Assembly: GCA_002721365.1 (NCBI GenBank) | Contig: PBKC01000043.1 | Location: forward strand, 62,001 to 126,000 | Direction of reading: 5' to 3' | DNA: 64,000 nt | DNA from: Rhodospirillaceae bacterium | Lineage (GTDB): Bacteria; Pseudomonadota; Alphaproteobacteria; GCA-2721365 | In this document: in pieces, positions 37,834-52,402 of the stretch | How positions within the stretch are numbered: the stretch's first letter is position 1 | Layout: each line of letters starts with the position of its first letter | Program-made: the position numbers and the translations under genes | Notes under the pieces: model-generated | The model's database searches: none | Told to the model about the DNA's origin: nothing | What the model saw: the letters and a program-made list of their open reading frames with translations, nothing else

Positions 37834-40800
37834 ATGATCCAGCGTGACGACCCGCAGTGGTACAAGGACGCCGTCATCTATCAGGTGCACGTGAAGTCGT
37901 TCTTCGATTCCAACAATGACGGGATCGGTGACTTCCCAGGGCTGATCGAGAAGCTGGACTACATCCAGGACCTCGGCGTCACGGTCATCTGGCTGCTGCC
38001 GTTCTATCCGTCGCCGCTTCGCGACGACGGCTACGACATCGCCGACTACCGGAATATCAATCCGTCCTACGGGACGATGCGTGACTTCCGCCGCTTCATC
38101 CGCGCGGCCCACGAGCGCAATATCCGCGTCATCACCGAACTGGTGATCAACCACACGTCCGACCAGCATCCCTGGTTTCAGCGCGCTCGCAAGGCGAAGC
38201 CCGGTTCCGCCTACCGCGACTTCTACGTCTGGAGCGACACGGACCATAAGTTCGAGGAAACGCGGATCATTTTCCTCGACACCGAGAACTCCAACTGGGC
38301 GTGGGATGCCGAAGCCAAGGCCTATTACTGGCATCGGTTCTATTCGCACCAGCCCGATCTCAATTTCGACAATCCCCGCGTGCTCCGCGAGGTGCTGAAC
38401 GTTCTCCACTACTGGTTCGACATGGGTGTCGACGGGCTGCGCCTGGACGCCGTGCCCTATCTGGTCGAGCGCGAGGGCACCAACAACGAGAACCTGCCGG
38501 AGACCCACGCGATCCTGAAGAAGATCAGGGCCGAGGTCGACGCGCACTTCCCCGACCGCATGCTGCTCGCCGAGGCCAACCAGTGGCCGGAGGACACGCA
38601 GGAATATTTCGGCAGCGGCGACGAATGCCACATGGCGTTCCACTTCCCGCTGATGCCGCGCATGTACATGGCGATCGCCCAGGAAGACCGCTATCCGATC
38701 ACCGACATCATCCGCCAGATGCCGGAGATCCCGGACAACTGCCAATGGGCGATCTTCCTCAGGAACCATGACGAACTGACCCTCGAAATGGTGACCGACC
38801 AGGAACGCGACTATCTGTGGGAGACCTATGCCTCCGACCGGCGGGCGCGCCTCAACCTGGGCATTCGCCGCCGCCTCGCGCCGCTGCTCGAGCGCGATCG
38901 CCGGAAGATCGAGCTGATGAACGCTCTGCTGCTGTCGATGCCGGGGACGCCGGTGATCTATTACGGCGACGAGCTTGGCATGGGCGACAACATCTTCCTC
39001 GGCGACCGCGACGGCGTCAGGACGCCGATGCAGTGGTCGCCCGACCGCAATGCCGGGTTTTCGAAGGCCGATCCGGCGCGGCTGTTCCTGCCGCCGATCA
39101 TGGACCCGATCTACGGCTTCGGCGCGGTGAACGTCGAGGCGCAGCAGCGCGACGTCTCCTCGCTGCTCAACTGGACCAAGCGCATGGTCGCGGTCCGTCA
39201 GGCGCGCAAGGCGTTCGGCCGCGGCGAGTTCTCGCTTCTCTATCCCGGCAACCGCAAGATCCTCGCCTACCTCGTGGAGCATGGTGACGAAGTCATCCTG
39301 TGCGTCGCCAATCTGTCACGCTCGGCTCAGGCGGTGGAGCTCGACCTGTCGCGCTTCAAGGGGCGGGTACCGGTCGAGCTTCTGGGGCGGACGACCTTTC
39401 CGCCGATCGGCGACCTCACCTATCTCCTGACCCTCACCGGCTACGGCTTCTACTGGTTCGTTCTCGCCGAGGAGGCGGAGGTGCCGAGCTGGCACCAGCA
39501 TGTGCCGGAACCGCTGCCGGAGTTCGTCACCATCGTCCTGCGCCATGGCTGGCAGAGTCTGGGTGAAGGGGATCGGCATCTCGAGGTGTCGGTGCTGCCG
39601 TCCTATCTGCCGAAGCAACGCTGGTTCGCGGCGAAGGATGACCGCATTACGGCTGCGGGGCTGGTCGAAGCCGCCGAGGTGAAGGCCGGCGGCGAGAGCT
39701 TCCTGCTCGCCGAGATCGACGTCTCCCTGGCGGGCGCGAGCGAAACGCAGCGCTACCATCTGCCGCTCGCCGTTTCCTGGCAGGAGAGTGCCGCAACGCT
39801 CGGGTCGCCCCTTCTGCCTTTCGTGCTCGCCAAGGCGCGGCGTGGCCCCAGGGTCGGTGTCCTCTATGACGCGACGGCGGCTGAGGCCTTCCCCCGCACC
39901 ATGGTGTCCGCCATACGGGAAGGCCGGGAGATCCCCGTCCGCGACGGCACCGTCCGATTCTGGGCGACCGCACGGATCGGCGATATCGCAGTGACGGAGG
40001 AAACCGAGACCCGCAGACTCGGCGTCGAGCAGAGCAACACGTCCTCGATGATCGGCGACCAGGCGATTCTCAAGGTCTACCGCCGGCTCTCCAAGGGTAT
40101 CCATCCCGAGATAGAGATCGGCCGGTTCCTGACGGAAGTCGCCGGCTTCGAGAACACGCCGTCCTTGCTCGGGGCCGTCGAGCATGTCGCCGAGGATGGG
40201 ACGCCCACCGCGCTCGCCGTGCTGCAGGGCTTCGTCCGGAATCAGGGTGACGGCTGGGGATACACGCTGGACTATCTCCAGCGCTATCTCGACGAAGCGC
40301 TCCTGGTCGACGGCTCCGAACCCGGCGAAGAAGCCGACGGGCCGCACGACTCGTATCGCGACCTTGCGGCGGCTCTGGGCCGCCGGACGGCGGAGCTGCA
40401 CCGGGCCTTCGCCACGCCGACCGACGATCCGGCGTTCGCGGCTGAGCCGATCGGCAAGGGCGACCTCGACGGGTGGCGGAAGGCGGTGATCGACCAGGCG
40501 GAGCGCGCCTTCGATGCCGTGGCCGCCGCACGGGGTGACATGCCGGCCGCGGGGCAGTCGGCCGCCGAGGCGCTTTTGGCGCATCGGCGTGCGTGCATGG
40601 CGGCGATCCGCGATCTCACCGCCAAGCCGGTGAAGGCGGTGAAAACCCGCCTGCATGGTGACTATCACCTGGGACAGGTGGTGGTCGCCGAGAGCGACGT
40701 CTTCCTTCTGGATTTCGAGGGAGAGCCGGCGCGGACCCTTGCCGAACGCCGGATGAAGACCTCTGTCCTGAAGGATGTCGGCGGCATGCTGCGCTCGTTC

Positions 40801-41127
40801 GACTATGCGGCGTCAGCGACCCAGATGCAGCTGGCCGAGCATCAGCCCCAGGCGGCGGAATCCCTCGGCGCGCTCGCTGTCGCTTGGCGCGACTCGGCCT
40901 CTGCAGCCTTCCTCGACGCCTACCGGGAAACCATCGCCGGCTCACCGGTCTGGCCGGAAGACGAAGCGCGGGCGGACGAGCTGATCGCGCTCTTCACACT
41001 CGAAAAGGCGCTCTACGAGATCTGTTACGAAGCCGCCAACAGGCCGCAATGGCTGAGCATTCCGGTTCGCGGCGTGCTGGCGATCCTCGAATCCCGTCAG
41101 ACAAGCGGAGGTGCTGCCGATGGCTGA
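37834..41127 (+). CDS. treS: Trehalose synthase/maltokinase fusion
   Basis: 1097 residues from ATG 37834 (AGGAAAG about eight bases upstream). Residues 1-550 are Tre[20 protein letters not shown], Asp205 nucleophile (LRLDAVPYL), Glu247 ([10 protein letters not shown]), Asp313 (RNHDELTLE). Residues about 590-1097 are maltokinase (Pep2/Mak), with aminoglycoside-kinase-like motifs HGDYHLGQ (Asp943) and LLDFEGEP (Asp960). It isomerises trehalose to maltose and phosphorylates it to maltose 1-phosphate, the substrate of GlgE. The fusion is common in bacteria with the GlgE pathway. It is 68 bases after glgE and overlaps glgB by eight bases. Confidence 0.96.
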   Translation: MIQRDDPQWYKDAVIYQVHVKSFFDSNNDGIGDFPGLIEKLDYIQDLGVTVIWLLPFYPSPLRDDGYDIADYRNINPSYGTMRDFRRFIRAAHERNIRVITELVINHTSDQHPWFQRARKAKPGSAYRDFYVWSDTDHKFEETRIIFLDTENSNWAWDAEAKAYYWHRFYSHQPDLNFDNPRVLREVLNVLHYWFDMGVDGLRLDAVPYLVEREGTNNENLPETHAILKKIRAEVDAHFPDRMLLAEANQWPEDTQEYFGSGDECHMAFHFPLMPRMYMAIAQEDRYPITDIIRQMPEIPDNCQWAIFLRNHDELTLEMVTDQERDYLWETYASDRRARLNLGIRRRLAPLLERDRRKIELMNALLLSMPGTPVIYYGDELGMGDNIFLGDRDGVRTPMQWSPDRNAGFSKADPARLFLPPIMDPIYGFGAVNVEAQQRDVSSLLNWTKRMVAVRQARKAFGRGEFSLLYPGNRKILAYLVEHGDEVILCVANLSRSAQAVELDLSRFKGRVPVELLGRTTFPPIGDLTYLLTLTGYGFYWFVLAEEAEVPSWHQHVPEPLPEFVTIVLRHGWQSLGEGDRHLEVSVLPSYLPKQRWFAAKDDRITAAGLVEAAEVKAGGESFLLAEIDVSLAGASETQRYHLPLAVSWQESAATLGSPLLPFVLAKARRGPRVGVLYDATAAEAFPRTMVSAIREGREIPVRDGTVRFWATARIGDIAVTEETETRRLGVEQSNTSSMIGDQAILKVYRRLSKGIHPEIEIGRFLTEVAGFENTPSLLGAVEHVAEDGTPTALAVLQGFVRNQGDGWGYTLDYLQRYLDEALLVDGSEPGEEADGPHDSYRDLAAALGRRTAELHRAFATPTDDPAFAAEPIGKGDLDGWRKAVIDQAERAFDAVAAARGDMPAAGQSAAEALLAHRRACMAAIRDLTAKPVKAVKTRLHGDYHLGQVVVAESDVFLLDFEGEPARTLAERRMKTSVLKDVGGMLRSFDYAASATQMQLAEHQPQAAESLGALAVAWRDSASAAFLDAYRETIAGSPVWPEDEARADELIALFTLEKALYEICYEAANRPQWLSIPVRGVLAILESRQTSGGAADG

Positions 41128-43375
41128 CGAACGCAAATCGCCCACGGCGGCCCGCACGCGGCGGAAGCGCCCGGTCGCCAGTGGCGCCGAAGACACGGCG
41201 ATCACCGCGATCGCCGTTGGCGATCATGGCGATCCCTTCGCCGTGCTCGGCATGCACCAGAACGAAACGGGGCTGGTGGTGCGGGCCTTTCTTCCCGAGG
41301 CCGAGGCCGTGTCCGTCGTCGATGCCGGAACGGGCCGCAAGGCCGCTGAGATGGAGCGCGTCCACCCTAACGGCGTGTTCCAGGCGACGATTTCGCGACG
41401 CAAGCAGCCTTTTCCTTACCGGTTCCGCATGGAGGCGGCCGGTGAGGTTCACGAGATCGAGGACCCGTACCGCTTCCCGCTTATCCTGGGTGAACTCGAC
41501 CTGCACCTGATCGCCACGGGAAACCACTTTCGCATCTACGAGAAGCTGGGCGCCCATCCGATGACCGTGGACGGGGTCGAAGGCGTGTCGTTCGCCGTCT
41601 GGGCCCCGAACGCCCGCCGGGTCAGCGTCGTCGGCGGCTTCAACGCCTGGGACGGCAGACGCCATCCGATGCGGCTGCGGCGCGAAGCCGGGGTGTGGGA
41701 GCTGTTCATCCCTGGGCTCGGTCCCGGCACGATCTACAAGTACGAGATCAAGGGGCCTGATGGGGCCATTCAGCCCCTAAAAGCCGATCCCTACGGGGCG
41801 CGCTACGAGCATCCGCCGTCGACCGCGACGATCGTTCACGGGCTCAACCACCATGCTTGGCAGGACGAGGCCTGGATGGCGGGGCGGGAGCGGCGCAATG
41901 CCCGCGAGGCGCCGATCACCGTCTACGAATGCCATCTCGGATCGTGGATGCGGATCCCGGAGGAAGGTCACCGCTATCTTACCTATGACGAGCTGGCGGA
42001 CCGGCTGATCCCCTACGTCAAGAAGATGGGGTTCACCCATATCGAGCTGCTGCCGATCACCGAGTTCCCCTTCGACGGCTCATGGGGCTACCAGCCGATC
42101 GGCCTGTTCGCACCGACCAGCCGCCACGGCGGACCGGAGGACTTCGCGGCCTTCGTCGACCGCTGCCATGCCGAGGACATCGGGCTGATCCTCGACTGGG
42201 TGCCGGGCCATTTTCCGACCGACGCCCATGGGCTCGGCTATTTCGACGGCACTCATCTCTACGAGCACGCCGACCCGCGCCAGGGCTTCCACCTCGACTG
42301 GAACACGCTGATCTTCAACTACGGCCGGCGCGAGGTGACGAACTACCTGCTGGGCAGCGCGCTGTTCTGGTGCGACCAGTACCACGCCGACGGCCTGCGC
42401 GTGGATGCCGTGGCCTCGATGCTCTATCTCGACTACAGCCGCTCGGCCGACGCCTGGGTGCCCAACATCTATGGCGGCAACGAGAACCTGGAGGCGATCT
42501 CGTTCCTCAAGCGGATGAACGAATTGGTCTACGAACGCCATCCCGGCGCCACCACCACCGCCGAGGAATCGACGTCATGGCCGGCGGTGTCGCGGCCGAC
42601 CTATCTCGGCGGGCTGGGCTTCGGCTACAAGTGGAACATGGGCTGGATGCACGACACGCTGCAGTACATCGCCCACGATCCCATCCATCGCCGCTATCAC
42701 CATCACGCCTTGAGCTTCGGGCTGCTCTACGCCTTCAGCGAGAACTTCGTCCTGCCCTTGAGCCATGACGAGGTCGTCCATGGCAAGGGCTCGCTTCTCG
42801 GCAAGATGCCGGGGGACCGCTGGCAGAAGTTCGCCAATCTCCGCGCCTATTTCGGCTTCATGTGGACCCATCCCGGCAAGAAGCTGCTGTTCATGGGCGG
42901 CGAGATCGCGCAGGAGCGGGAGTGGAACCACGATGCCAGCCTCGACTGGCATCTGCTGGACGACCCGCACCATCAGGGTGTCCAGCGGCTGATCCGCGAT
43001 TTGAACGCCCTCTACCGCCGCTATCCGGCGCTCCATGCGCTCGACTGCGAGCCCGAAGGCTTCGAGTGGATCGAGGCCAATGACGCAGACCACAGTGTGC
43101 TCGCCTTCCTGCGCAAGGATCGTGACGGCGAGCGGCCGATCGTCTCGGTCAATAACTTCACGCCCGAAATCCGTCGCGGCTATCGGGTCGGTGTTCCGGG
43201 GCCGGGCTTCTATGCAGAGCTCCTGAATACCGATGCCGGCGAATACGGGGGCAGTAATGTCGGCAACGCCGGCGGTGTCGTCGCGGAGGCCGTGCCCTGG
43301 CACGGGAGACCCTATTCGATTCGCCTGACCATCCCGCCACTTGCGACCCTGATCCTGGAACGACGTCCGGCATAG
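41120..43375 (+). CDS. glgB: 1,4-alpha-glucan branching enzyme
   Basis: 751 residues from ATG 41120 with GGAGG upstream; a GTG at 41111 is less likely. Two N-terminal beta-sandwich modules (about 25-120 and 135-250, the second a CBM48 with [24 protein letters not shown]) precede the GH13 barrel: Asp429 nucleophile ([16 protein letters not shown]) and Glu482 ([10 protein letters not shown]), 53 residues apart as in E. coli GlgB. It introduces alpha-1,6 branches into the glucan extended by GlgE. Confidence 0.97.
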   Translation: MADERKSPTAARTRRKRPVASGAEDTAITAIAVGDHGDPFAVLGMHQNETGLVVRAFLPEAEAVSVVDAGTGRKAAEMERVHPNGVFQATISRRKQPFPYRFRMEAAGEVHEIEDPYRFPLILGELDLHLIATGNHFRIYEKLGAHPMTVDGVEGVSFAVWAPNARRVSVVGGFNAWDGRRHPMRLRREAGVWELFIPGLGPGTIYKYEIKGPDGAIQPLKADPYGARYEHPPSTATIVHGLNHHAWQDEAWMAGRERRNAREAPITVYECHLGSWMRIPEEGHRYLTYDELADRLIPYVKKMGFTHIELLPITEFPFDGSWGYQPIGLFAPTSRHGGPEDFAAFVDRCHAEDIGLILDWVPGHFPTDAHGLGYFDGTHLYEHADPRQGFHLDWNTLIFNYGRREVTNYLLGSALFWCDQYHADGLRVDAVASMLYLDYSRSADAWVPNIYGGNENLEAISFLKRMNELVYERHPGATTTAEESTSWPAVSRPTYLGGLGFGYKWNMGWMHDTLQYIAHDPIHRRYHHHALSFGLLYAFSENFVLPLSHDEVVHGKGSLLGKMPGDRWQKFANLRAYFGFMWTHPGKKLLFMGGEIAQEREWNHDASLDWHLLDDPHHQGVQRLIRDLNALYRRYPALHALDCEPEGFEWIEANDADHSVLAFLRKDRDGERPIVSVNNFTPEIRRGYRVGVPGPGFYAELLNTDAGEYGGSNVGNAGGVVAEAVPWHGRPYSIRLTIPPLATLILERRPA

Positions 43376-43381
43376 ATCTCC

Positions 43382-45525
<2,144 letters not shown>

Positions 45526-45529
<4 letters not shown>

Positions 45530-47328
45530 GCGGCCGGTTCGCTCATGAAATGCCGTTCGGCGCGGAAATCCAATCGGACGGCACGGTGCGCTTCGCCTTG
45601 TGGGCGCCTGCCCAGGAGGCTGTCTCGGTGGTCGTCGACGGAGATGTGGTGCCGATGGCCGCCGGCCAGGACGGCTGGTTCGAGCTGGTCACTCGCGACG
45701 CCGGTGCCGGCAGCCGGTATGGATTCCGGCTCGCCGACGGTTTCAAAGTCCCCGATCCGGCGTCGCGCCTTCAGGCGGAAGACGTGCACGGTGACAGTAT
45801 CGTCGTCGATCCCGGAGCCTACGACTGGCGGACGCCCGGCTGGACCGGCCGACCGTGGGAAGAGGCGGTGCTATACGAACTGCACGTCGGGACCTTCAGT
45901 TCCGAGGGCACCTTCGAGGGCATCCGGCGGCGCCTCGACCATTTCGCCGATCTGGGGGTGACGGCGATCGAACTGATGCCGATCGCCGATTTTCCCGGCG
46001 CCCGGAATTGGGGCTATGACGGCGTTTTGCCTTATGCGCCGGACACCCGGTATGGGACGCCCGAGGACCTGAAGCGTCTGATCGACGATGCCCATGGCCG
46101 CGGGCTGATGGTGTTTCTGGACGTCGTCTACAATCACTTCGGGCCGGAGGGGAACTACCTTCACCTCTACGCGCCGCAGACCTTCACCGATCGGCACCAT
46201 ACGCCGTGGGGTGCGGCGATCGACTTCTCCCGCCGACCGGTCCGCGACTACTTCATCCACAACGCGCTCTACTGGCTGGAGGAATACCGGTTCGACGGCC
46301 TCCGCTTCGACGCCGTGCACGCGATCCTCGACGACGATTCTCCGCATATCCTGACCGAGCTGGCCGAGACGGTGCGCGCCCGGATCGGAAAGGGCCGGCA
46401 TGCGCATCTGGTGCTCGAAAACGACGCCAACCAGGCGCGCTATCTTCGTCCGGGCCATTATGACGCGCAGTGGAACGACGATTGCCATCACGCCGCCCAC
46501 TGCGTTCTTACGGGCGAGAGCGGGGGCTACTACGCCGATTACGCCGACAGCCCGATTGCGCGTCTCGGCCGGGCGCTCGCGGAAGGTTTCATCTATCAGG
46601 GCGAGCCTTCGGCGTTCCGCGACGGGGAGCCGCGCGGCGAGCCCAGCAAGGGACTGCCAACGACGGCCTTCGTCGATTTCATCCAGAATCACGACCAGGT
46701 CGGGAACCGGGCATTCGGCGAGCGCCTGACGATGCTCGCCCAGGAACAGGCGGTGGCCGCGCTCCAGGCCGTGCTGCTGCTCGCCCCCTCGGTTCCGATG
46801 CTGTTCATGGGCGAGGAATGGGGGGCGAAGGAACCCTTCCTGTTCTTCTGTGATTTCGGTGACGAGCTCGCGCAGGCGGTCCGCGATGGCCGCAGACGGG
46901 AATTCGCGCGGTTCCCCGAGTTCAGGGATGCCAGCGCCCGTGCCGCGATCCCCGATCCCATCGCGCCCGAGACCTTCGCCGCGTCCCGTCTCGATTGGGG
47001 CCGATGCGACGAAGCGGCCTTGGCCCGCACCCGCCGTCTGCTCGATCAGCGTCATGCCCATGTCGTACCGCGTCTCGCCGGCGCGCGGGGGACGGGTTAC
47101 CGCGTGGTCGGGGCGCGTGGTCTCGCCGTGACATGGTCGATGGGGGATGGCGCCTTCCTTCGCCTTGCCGCCAGCCTTGGCGATGAGACAGCGGCCGGCG
47201 ATTTCGCGGCGGCCGGCAAGCCGATCTTCGAATCGGCGCCGGATGTTGCCGACGGCGCCCGCGCCGGTGCGATGCCGCCCTGGTCCGTTGCCTGGTTCCT
47301 CGACCCCTCCACGGGAGCACATGCATGA
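45526..47328 (+). CDS. treZ: Malto-oligosyltrehalose trehalohydrolase
   Basis: 600 residues with GAGGAGG just upstream. The GH13_10 features are VLYELHVGTFSSEGTFEG, LMPIADFPGARNWGYDGVLPYAPDTRYG, Asp262 (LRFDAVHAI) and Glu298 (LVLENDANQAR), then ESG and FIQNHDQVGNRAFGERL. It releases free trehalose from maltooligosyltrehalose made by TreY, two genes downstream. The start overlaps the glgX stop and its own stop overlaps malQ (ATGA), pointing to tight coupling. Confidence 0.96.
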
Positions 47329-49535
47329 CGATGTCCGGCTCCCTCGATCGTCTTGCGGCGCGCTACGGCATCATCGCCGAATATACCGACCTCATGGGGC
47401 GGCAGCGCGTCGCCTCGGAAGAAACCAAGCGCGGTCTTCTCGCGGCGATGGGCGTGCCATGCGCCGATGAGGCCGAGATCGAAGCCAGCCTGACCGAGGT
47501 CACGGAGCGGCACTGGCGGCGGCGCGTTCCGCCGGTGGTGGTGTGCGACGCCGGAGCGGTCATCACAGTGCCCGTCGCCATACCCCATCGGCTGAGCGAC
47601 GAGATCGTCGAGTGGCGCGTCGACGAGGAAACCGGGGGCGTCCACGAAGGCCGGATGCTGCTCAGCGATGCAGCCGTGGCAGGCAGCGACGACGTTGACG
47701 GCGAAGCGCATGTGCGGCGGCTGGTCGTCCTGCCGCTGGCGCTGCCGCTCGGCTATCACCGCATGTCCTTTCGCTTTTCCGACCAGAATCAGGCGGCGGT
47801 CGGCAGCCTGATCGTTACCCCTGCACGATGCTGCGGACCGGAAGACGTGCTGGGGGACGGCCGGGCATGGGGTGTCGGTGCGCAGCTTTATGGCCTCAAA
47901 TCCGCGCGCAACTGGGGCATGGGCGACTTCACCGACTTGGCCGGTTTGGTGCGGACGACGGCGGGCCACGGCGCGAGCTTCGTCGGGCTCAATCCCCTGC
48001 ACGCGCTGTTCCCGGCCGATCCCAACCATTTCGGGCCCTATGGGCCTTCGAGCCGCGTCTACCTCAACACCCTCTATGTGGACGTGGAGGCGGTTTCGGA
48101 GTTCGCGTCATGCGCCGAGGCCCGGCGGCTCACCGAAGACCCGGACTTCCGCACCCGCCTGGAACAGGCCCGCGATGCCGAGCTGGTCGATTACCCGGCT
48201 GTCGCCGCCTTGAAGCGGCCGGTGCTCGAAGCCCTCTATCGTCATTTCCGCGATACCGAGCGCCCGGGCGGGGCGGAGCGGCAGGCGGCTTTCGAAGCTT
48301 TCCGCGCGGCGATGGCGCCGAATCTCGACCACCAGGCGGTCTTCGACGCGCTGCACGAACATTTTTTCACCAACGACCCGATGCAATGGTCATGGCAGAC
48401 ATGGCCTGCGCCCTTTCGCGACTGCATGAGCCCCGAGGTCGCCGCCTTCGCGGCCAGCCACCATGATCGCGTCACTTTCTTCGCGTATCTGCAATGGATC
48501 GCCGACGAGCAGCTCGAGGCGGCCGCGGCGGCGGCGCGGGACGGCGGCATGGCGATCGGCCTCTACCGCGACATGGCGGTCGCCGTTCATCCTGGCGGCA
48601 GCATGGCCTGGGGGTCGCCCGGCGTTCTCCTGCGCGGCGCGAGCATCGGTGCGCCGCCGGACGATTTCAACCTGCTGGGACAGAACTGGGGTTTGACCGG
48701 CCCATCGCCCGAAGGGCTGCGCGAAGCGGCCTATGAGCCCTTCATCGCCGCGGTGCGGGCCAACATGCGCCATGCCGGGGCGATCCGCATCGACCATGTC
48801 ATGGTGCTGAAGCGGTTGTTCTGGATCCCGGACGGGGCACCGGCGACCGAGGGAGCGTATATCGGGTATCCGCTCCACGACATGCTGCGCATCCTGGCGC
48901 TCGAATCGCAGCGCAACCGATGCCTCGTCGTCGGCGAGGACCTGGGAACGCTGCCCGAGGGCCTGCGTCCAGCCCTCGAACAGGCCAACGTGCTTTCGTA
49001 CCGGGTGCTGTTCTTCGAACGCGACGGCGATGGCGGGTTCCTGCCGGCCGCGGCGTATCCCGAGCGGGCGCTGGCGGTGGTGTCGACCCACGACCTGCCG
49101 ACCCTCGAAGGCTACTGGCGCGATCGCGATATCGACTGGCGGGCCGAACTCGGCTACTGGCCGACGCCCGACGCGCTGGCGGAAGCCCATGCCGCCCGCG
49201 ACCGCGATCGCCATGCCCTCGTCGCCGCCCTGCGCCGCGACGGCCGCCTCGACCTGCCGGAACCCGACGGTGACCTTGCCGTTCGGGGCGGCCTCGCCGA
49301 CGGGCTGATGGAGGCGGTCCACGGTTTCCTTGCCGAGAGTCCCGCCCGTCTGTTCCAGGTGCAGATCGAGGATATCGTCGGCGAGGTCGAGCAGGCCAAT
49401 CTACCGGGCACCGTGGCCGAACATCCGAATTGGCGCCGCAGGATCGAGCAGCCTGTCGAGGCGCTGGCGGATCAGCCCCGCTTCGGTCGCCTGTCGCGCC
49501 TCCTCAACGCGGTGCGCGCCGAGGGCGGCGGCTGA
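47325..49535 (+). CDS. malQ: 4-alpha-glucanotransferase (amylomaltase)
   Basis: 736 residues, the longer bacterial GH77 type with an N-terminal extension (about 1-170). Catalytic blocks: GLNPLHALFPADPNHFGPYGPSSR, nucleophile Asp in IRIDHVMVLKRLFWIP, Glu in VVGEDLGTLPEGLR, and STHDLPTLEGYW. It disproportionates maltodextrins, adjusting chain length for TreY or recycling short products. Coupled to treZ by ATGA and to treY by TGATG. Confidence 0.95.
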   Translation: MTMSGSLDRLAARYGIIAEYTDLMGRQRVASEETKRGLLAAMGVPCADEAEIEASLTEVTERHWRRRVPPVVVCDAGAVITVPVAIPHRLSDEIVEWRVDEETGGVHEGRMLLSDAAVAGSDDVDGEAHVRRLVVLPLALPLGYHRMSFRFSDQNQAAVGSLIVTPARCCGPEDVLGDGRAWGVGAQLYGLKSARNWGMGDFTDLAGLVRTTAGHGASFVGLNPLHALFPADPNHFGPYGPSSRVYLNTLYVDVEAVSEFASCAEARRLTEDPDFRTRLEQARDAELVDYPAVAALKRPVLEALYRHFRDTERPGGAERQAAFEAFRAAMAPNLDHQAVFDALHEHFFTNDPMQWSWQTWPAPFRDCMSPEVAAFAASHHDRVTFFAYLQWIADEQLEAAAAAARDGGMAIGLYRDMAVAVHPGGSMAWGSPGVLLRGASIGAPPDDFNLLGQNWGLTGPSPEGLREAAYEPFIAAVRANMRHAGAIRIDHVMVLKRLFWIPDGAPATEGAYIGYPLHDMLRILALESQRNRCLVVGEDLGTLPEGLRPALEQANVLSYRVLFFERDGDGGFLPAAAYPERALAVVSTHDLPTLEGYWRDRDIDWRAELGYWPTPDALAEAHAARDRDRHALVAALRRDGRLDLPEPDGDLAVRGGLADGLMEAVHGFLAESPARLFQVQIEDIVGEVEQANLPGTVAEHPNWRRRIEQPVEALADQPRFGRLSRLLNAVRAEGGG

Positions 49536-52402
49536 TGGCGCCCCCGGTCGTGCCACGGGCGACGGTTCGTCTCCAGTTCCACGCCGGGTTCCGTTTCGAC
49601 GACGCGACCGAGCTCGTCCCCTACTTCGCGGCGCTGGGGATAAGCCATGTCTATGCCTCTCCCTTCCTGGCCGCGCGGCCGGGTTCGGCCCATGGCTACG
49701 ACATCGTCGACCATACCCGGTTCAATCCCGAGCTCGGCGACGAGGCCTCGTTCGATCGTCTGGTCGCCGCCCTGCACCACCATGGCATGGGGCTGATCCT
49801 GGATTTCGTGCCCAACCACATGGGTATCGGCGGGGCGGACAACGCCTGGTGGCTCGACGTTCTCGAATGGGGCGCGATGAGCCCGTTCGCGGCGTTCTTC
49901 GACATCGACTGGGCTCCGGCCGAACCGTCTCTCAAAGGCAAGGTCCTGCTCCCCTTCCTGGGCGATCACTACGGTGAGGTTCTGGAGCGCGGCGAGCTCG
50001 GACTCCGGTTCGATCAAGCCACCGGCAGCTTCGATGTCTGGTATTTCGAGCATCGCTTTCCGATCGCGGTGCGCCACTATCCCCTGATCCTACGTCAAGC
50101 GGCGGAAGCCGGTGCCGGCGAGGCGCTGGACGAGGCGATCCGCGCTTTTGTCGCCCTCGGCAAGGGGCGACGGTCGGTGCGGGCGCAGGCGATGCTTCGC
50201 CATCAGGCGGTCACCGCGAAACAGCATCTGGCGGCGGTCGCTGCCGGCGACCCCGTCGTCGCCGAATCGATCGAGGCGGCCGTTGCCGCGCTGAACGGGA
50301 CGGCCGGCGACACCAAGAGCTTTCGTGCGCTGCACCGACTCTTGGAACGACAGGCCTACCGCCTAGCGTCATGGCGCGTTGCCGCCCATGAGATCAACTA
50401 CCGGCGATTCTTCGACATCAACGATCTGGCCGGCCTCAGGATGGAGCGCGCCGACCTGTTCGAGCTTGCCCATCAGTTGGTCTTCCGCTTGATCGCCGAG
50501 GGAAAGCTGCAGGGCCTCCGGCTGGATCACATCGACGGTCTCTACGATCCCGCCACCTATTGCCGGCAGCTCCAGGACAGGGCCGCCTATCTGCTGCTGC
50601 AGGCGGAGGCGCATGACGGGGCTGCTCCGGCCGAGGACGCGCGGCCGCGGAGCAATCCGATCTACCTCGTCGTCGAGAAGATCCTCGCCCGTCACGAGCG
50701 GTTGCCGGAGTCCTGGCCCGTCGACGGCACCACGGGCTACGACTTCATGAATCTGGTGAACGGCCTGTTCGTCGACCCATCTTCCGAAGGCGCCCTGATA
50801 GACGCCTACGACCGGTTCGTCGGCGTGCCGGCGGATTATGAAGCCACCGTCATCGCCGCCAAGCGGCAGCTCGTCCGCACCAACATGGCCAGTGAGCTCA
50901 ACGTGCTGGCGTCCCAGCTTCATGACATCGCGCGGCAGAACTGGAGTACCCGCGACTTCGCGGCCAATGCGATCCGCGAAGCGCTTCTGGAGATCGTCGC
51001 CCGCTTTCCCGTCTACCGCACCTACATCACGGCCGCCGACGTCTCCGAGGAAGATCTTCGGCATCTCGAATGGGCGGTGGCTCTGGCGCGGAAGGATGCC
51101 GGGTTCAGCGATACCGGCGTGCACGACTTCATCCTTTCCGTCCTCGGGACCGAGGCGGCCAGGGATCGCGGCCGACGGTTTCGCCGGCGCGACGTGCTCG
51201 CCGCGGCGATGAAGTTTCAGCAGCTTACCGGACCGGTGATGGCGAAGGCGGTCGAGGACACGGCCTTCTACCGCTACTTCCGGCTGGTGTCGCTGAACGA
51301 GGTCGGCGGCGAGCCGAACCGCTTCGGCGCCAGCGTGTCGGCCTTCCATCACCTGAACCAGGAGCGGGCGCGGCGTCACCCCGATACCATGCTGGCGACG
51401 GCGAGCCACGATCACAAACGTGGTGAGGATACCCGGGCGCGCATCGATGTCCTGAGCGAGATGCCCGAGACGTGGGAACGGACGGTGCAGCTCTGGTCGC
51501 GGGCCAACCGGTCGCGGCTGCGGGAGGTCGACGGCGGGCCGGCGCCCGACGCCAACGACGAATATCTCTACTACCAGACGCTGGTCGGAACCTGGCCGCT
51601 CGATGGCGACGCGGGTACCGACTATGCCGACCGCATCGTTCAGTACATGCTCAAGGCGGTCCGAGAGGGAAAGCGTCGGTCGAGCTGGTCGTTCCCGAAC
51701 GCCGACTACGAGGCGGCGGTCGAAGCGTTCGTCCGCACCACGCTGGACCCGGAAGCGGGTGCCTGGTTCCTGTCCGACCTCGCGGCCTTCGACGCACGCC
51801 TAGCCATGGCCGGCGCCTCAAACGGGCTGGCGCAGACGTTGCTGAAGCTGACCGTGCCGGGGGTGCCGGATATCTATCAGGGGACCGAATACTGGGACCT
51901 GAGCCTGGTCGACCCCGATAACCGGCGGCCGGTCGACTTCGATGCACGGCGGCGTTCCCTCACCGATCTCGCTGGTCTTCCAGACTTGCTCGCTGACTGG
52001 CGGGACGGACGCATCAAGCAGCGTGTCGTCGCTCAGACCCTCGAGTTTCGGCGGCAGTTTCCCGTCCTTTTCGCCGAAGGCTCGTATATGCCGCTTGCCA
52101 CCGACGGTGCCGAGGCGCAGCGGGTCGTCGCTTTCGCGAGGGAATGGCAGGGGGACTGGATGATCGCGGTGGTGCCCCGTCTCGTCTTTCCGTTTCTGGA
52201 TGGGGTGGCGCAACCGCTGGTGCCCGGAGACAAATGGGGCGACACGACGGTCATGGGGCCCGATCTGCCGTCGACCCACCCGTTCGAGGACGTCTTTTCC
52301 GGTCGTTCGTATTCCTGGACGGCGGGGTCGGCCCTACCCGTCGCCGACCTGCTCGGCGATTTTCCGGTCGCTCTGCTGGCCGGGCCGGTTCCGGCAGACT
52401 GA
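49535..52402 (+). CDS. treY: Malto-oligosyltrehalose synthase
   Basis: 955 residues from ATG 49535, sharing one base with the malQ stop. N-terminus RATVRLQFHAGFRFDDATELVPYFAALGISHVYASPFLAARPGSAHGYD is diagnostic for GH13_26 in order. The catalytic region is LRLDHIDGLYDP and VVEKILARHERLPESWPVDGTTGYDF, and the C-terminus has GVPDIYQGTEYWDLSLVDPDNRRPVD. It converts the reducing-end glucose bond of a maltodextrin to alpha,alpha-1,1. Last gene of the operon; its stop abuts the stop of the convergent Hpt gene. Confidence 0.96.
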   Translation: MAPPVVPRATVRLQFHAGFRFDDATELVPYFAALGISHVYASPFLAARPGSAHGYDIVDHTRFNPELGDEASFDRLVAALHHHGMGLILDFVPNHMGIGGADNAWWLDVLEWGAMSPFAAFFDIDWAPAEPSLKGKVLLPFLGDHYGEVLERGELGLRFDQATGSFDVWYFEHRFPIAVRHYPLILRQAAEAGAGEALDEAIRAFVALGKGRRSVRAQAMLRHQAVTAKQHLAAVAAGDPVVAESIEAAVAALNGTAGDTKSFRALHRLLERQAYRLASWRVAAHEINYRRFFDINDLAGLRMERADLFELAHQLVFRLIAEGKLQGLRLDHIDGLYDPATYCRQLQDRAAYLLLQAEAHDGAAPAEDARPRSNPIYLVVEKILARHERLPESWPVDGTTGYDFMNLVNGLFVDPSSEGALIDAYDRFVGVPADYEATVIAAKRQLVRTNMASELNVLASQLHDIARQNWSTRDFAANAIREALLEIVARFPVYRTYITAADVSEEDLRHLEWAVALARKDAGFSDTGVHDFILSVLGTEAARDRGRRFRRRDVLAAAMKFQQLTGPVMAKAVEDTAFYRYFRLVSLNEVGGEPNRFGASVSAFHHLNQERARRHPDTMLATASHDHKRGEDTRARIDVLSEMPETWERTVQLWSRANRSRLREVDGGPAPDANDEYLYYQTLVGTWPLDGDAGTDYADRIVQYMLKAVREGKRRSSWSFPNADYEAAVEAFVRTTLDPEAGAWFLSDLAAFDARLAMAGASNGLAQTLLKLTVPGVPDIYQGTEYWDLSLVDPDNRRPVDFDARRRSLTDLAGLPDLLADWRDGRIKQRVVAQTLEFRRQFPVLFAEGSYMPLATDGAEAQRVVAFAREWQGDWMIAVVPRLVFPFLDGVAQPLVPGDKWGDTTVMGPDLPSTHPFEDVFSGRSYSWTAGSALPVADLLGDFPVALLAGPVPAD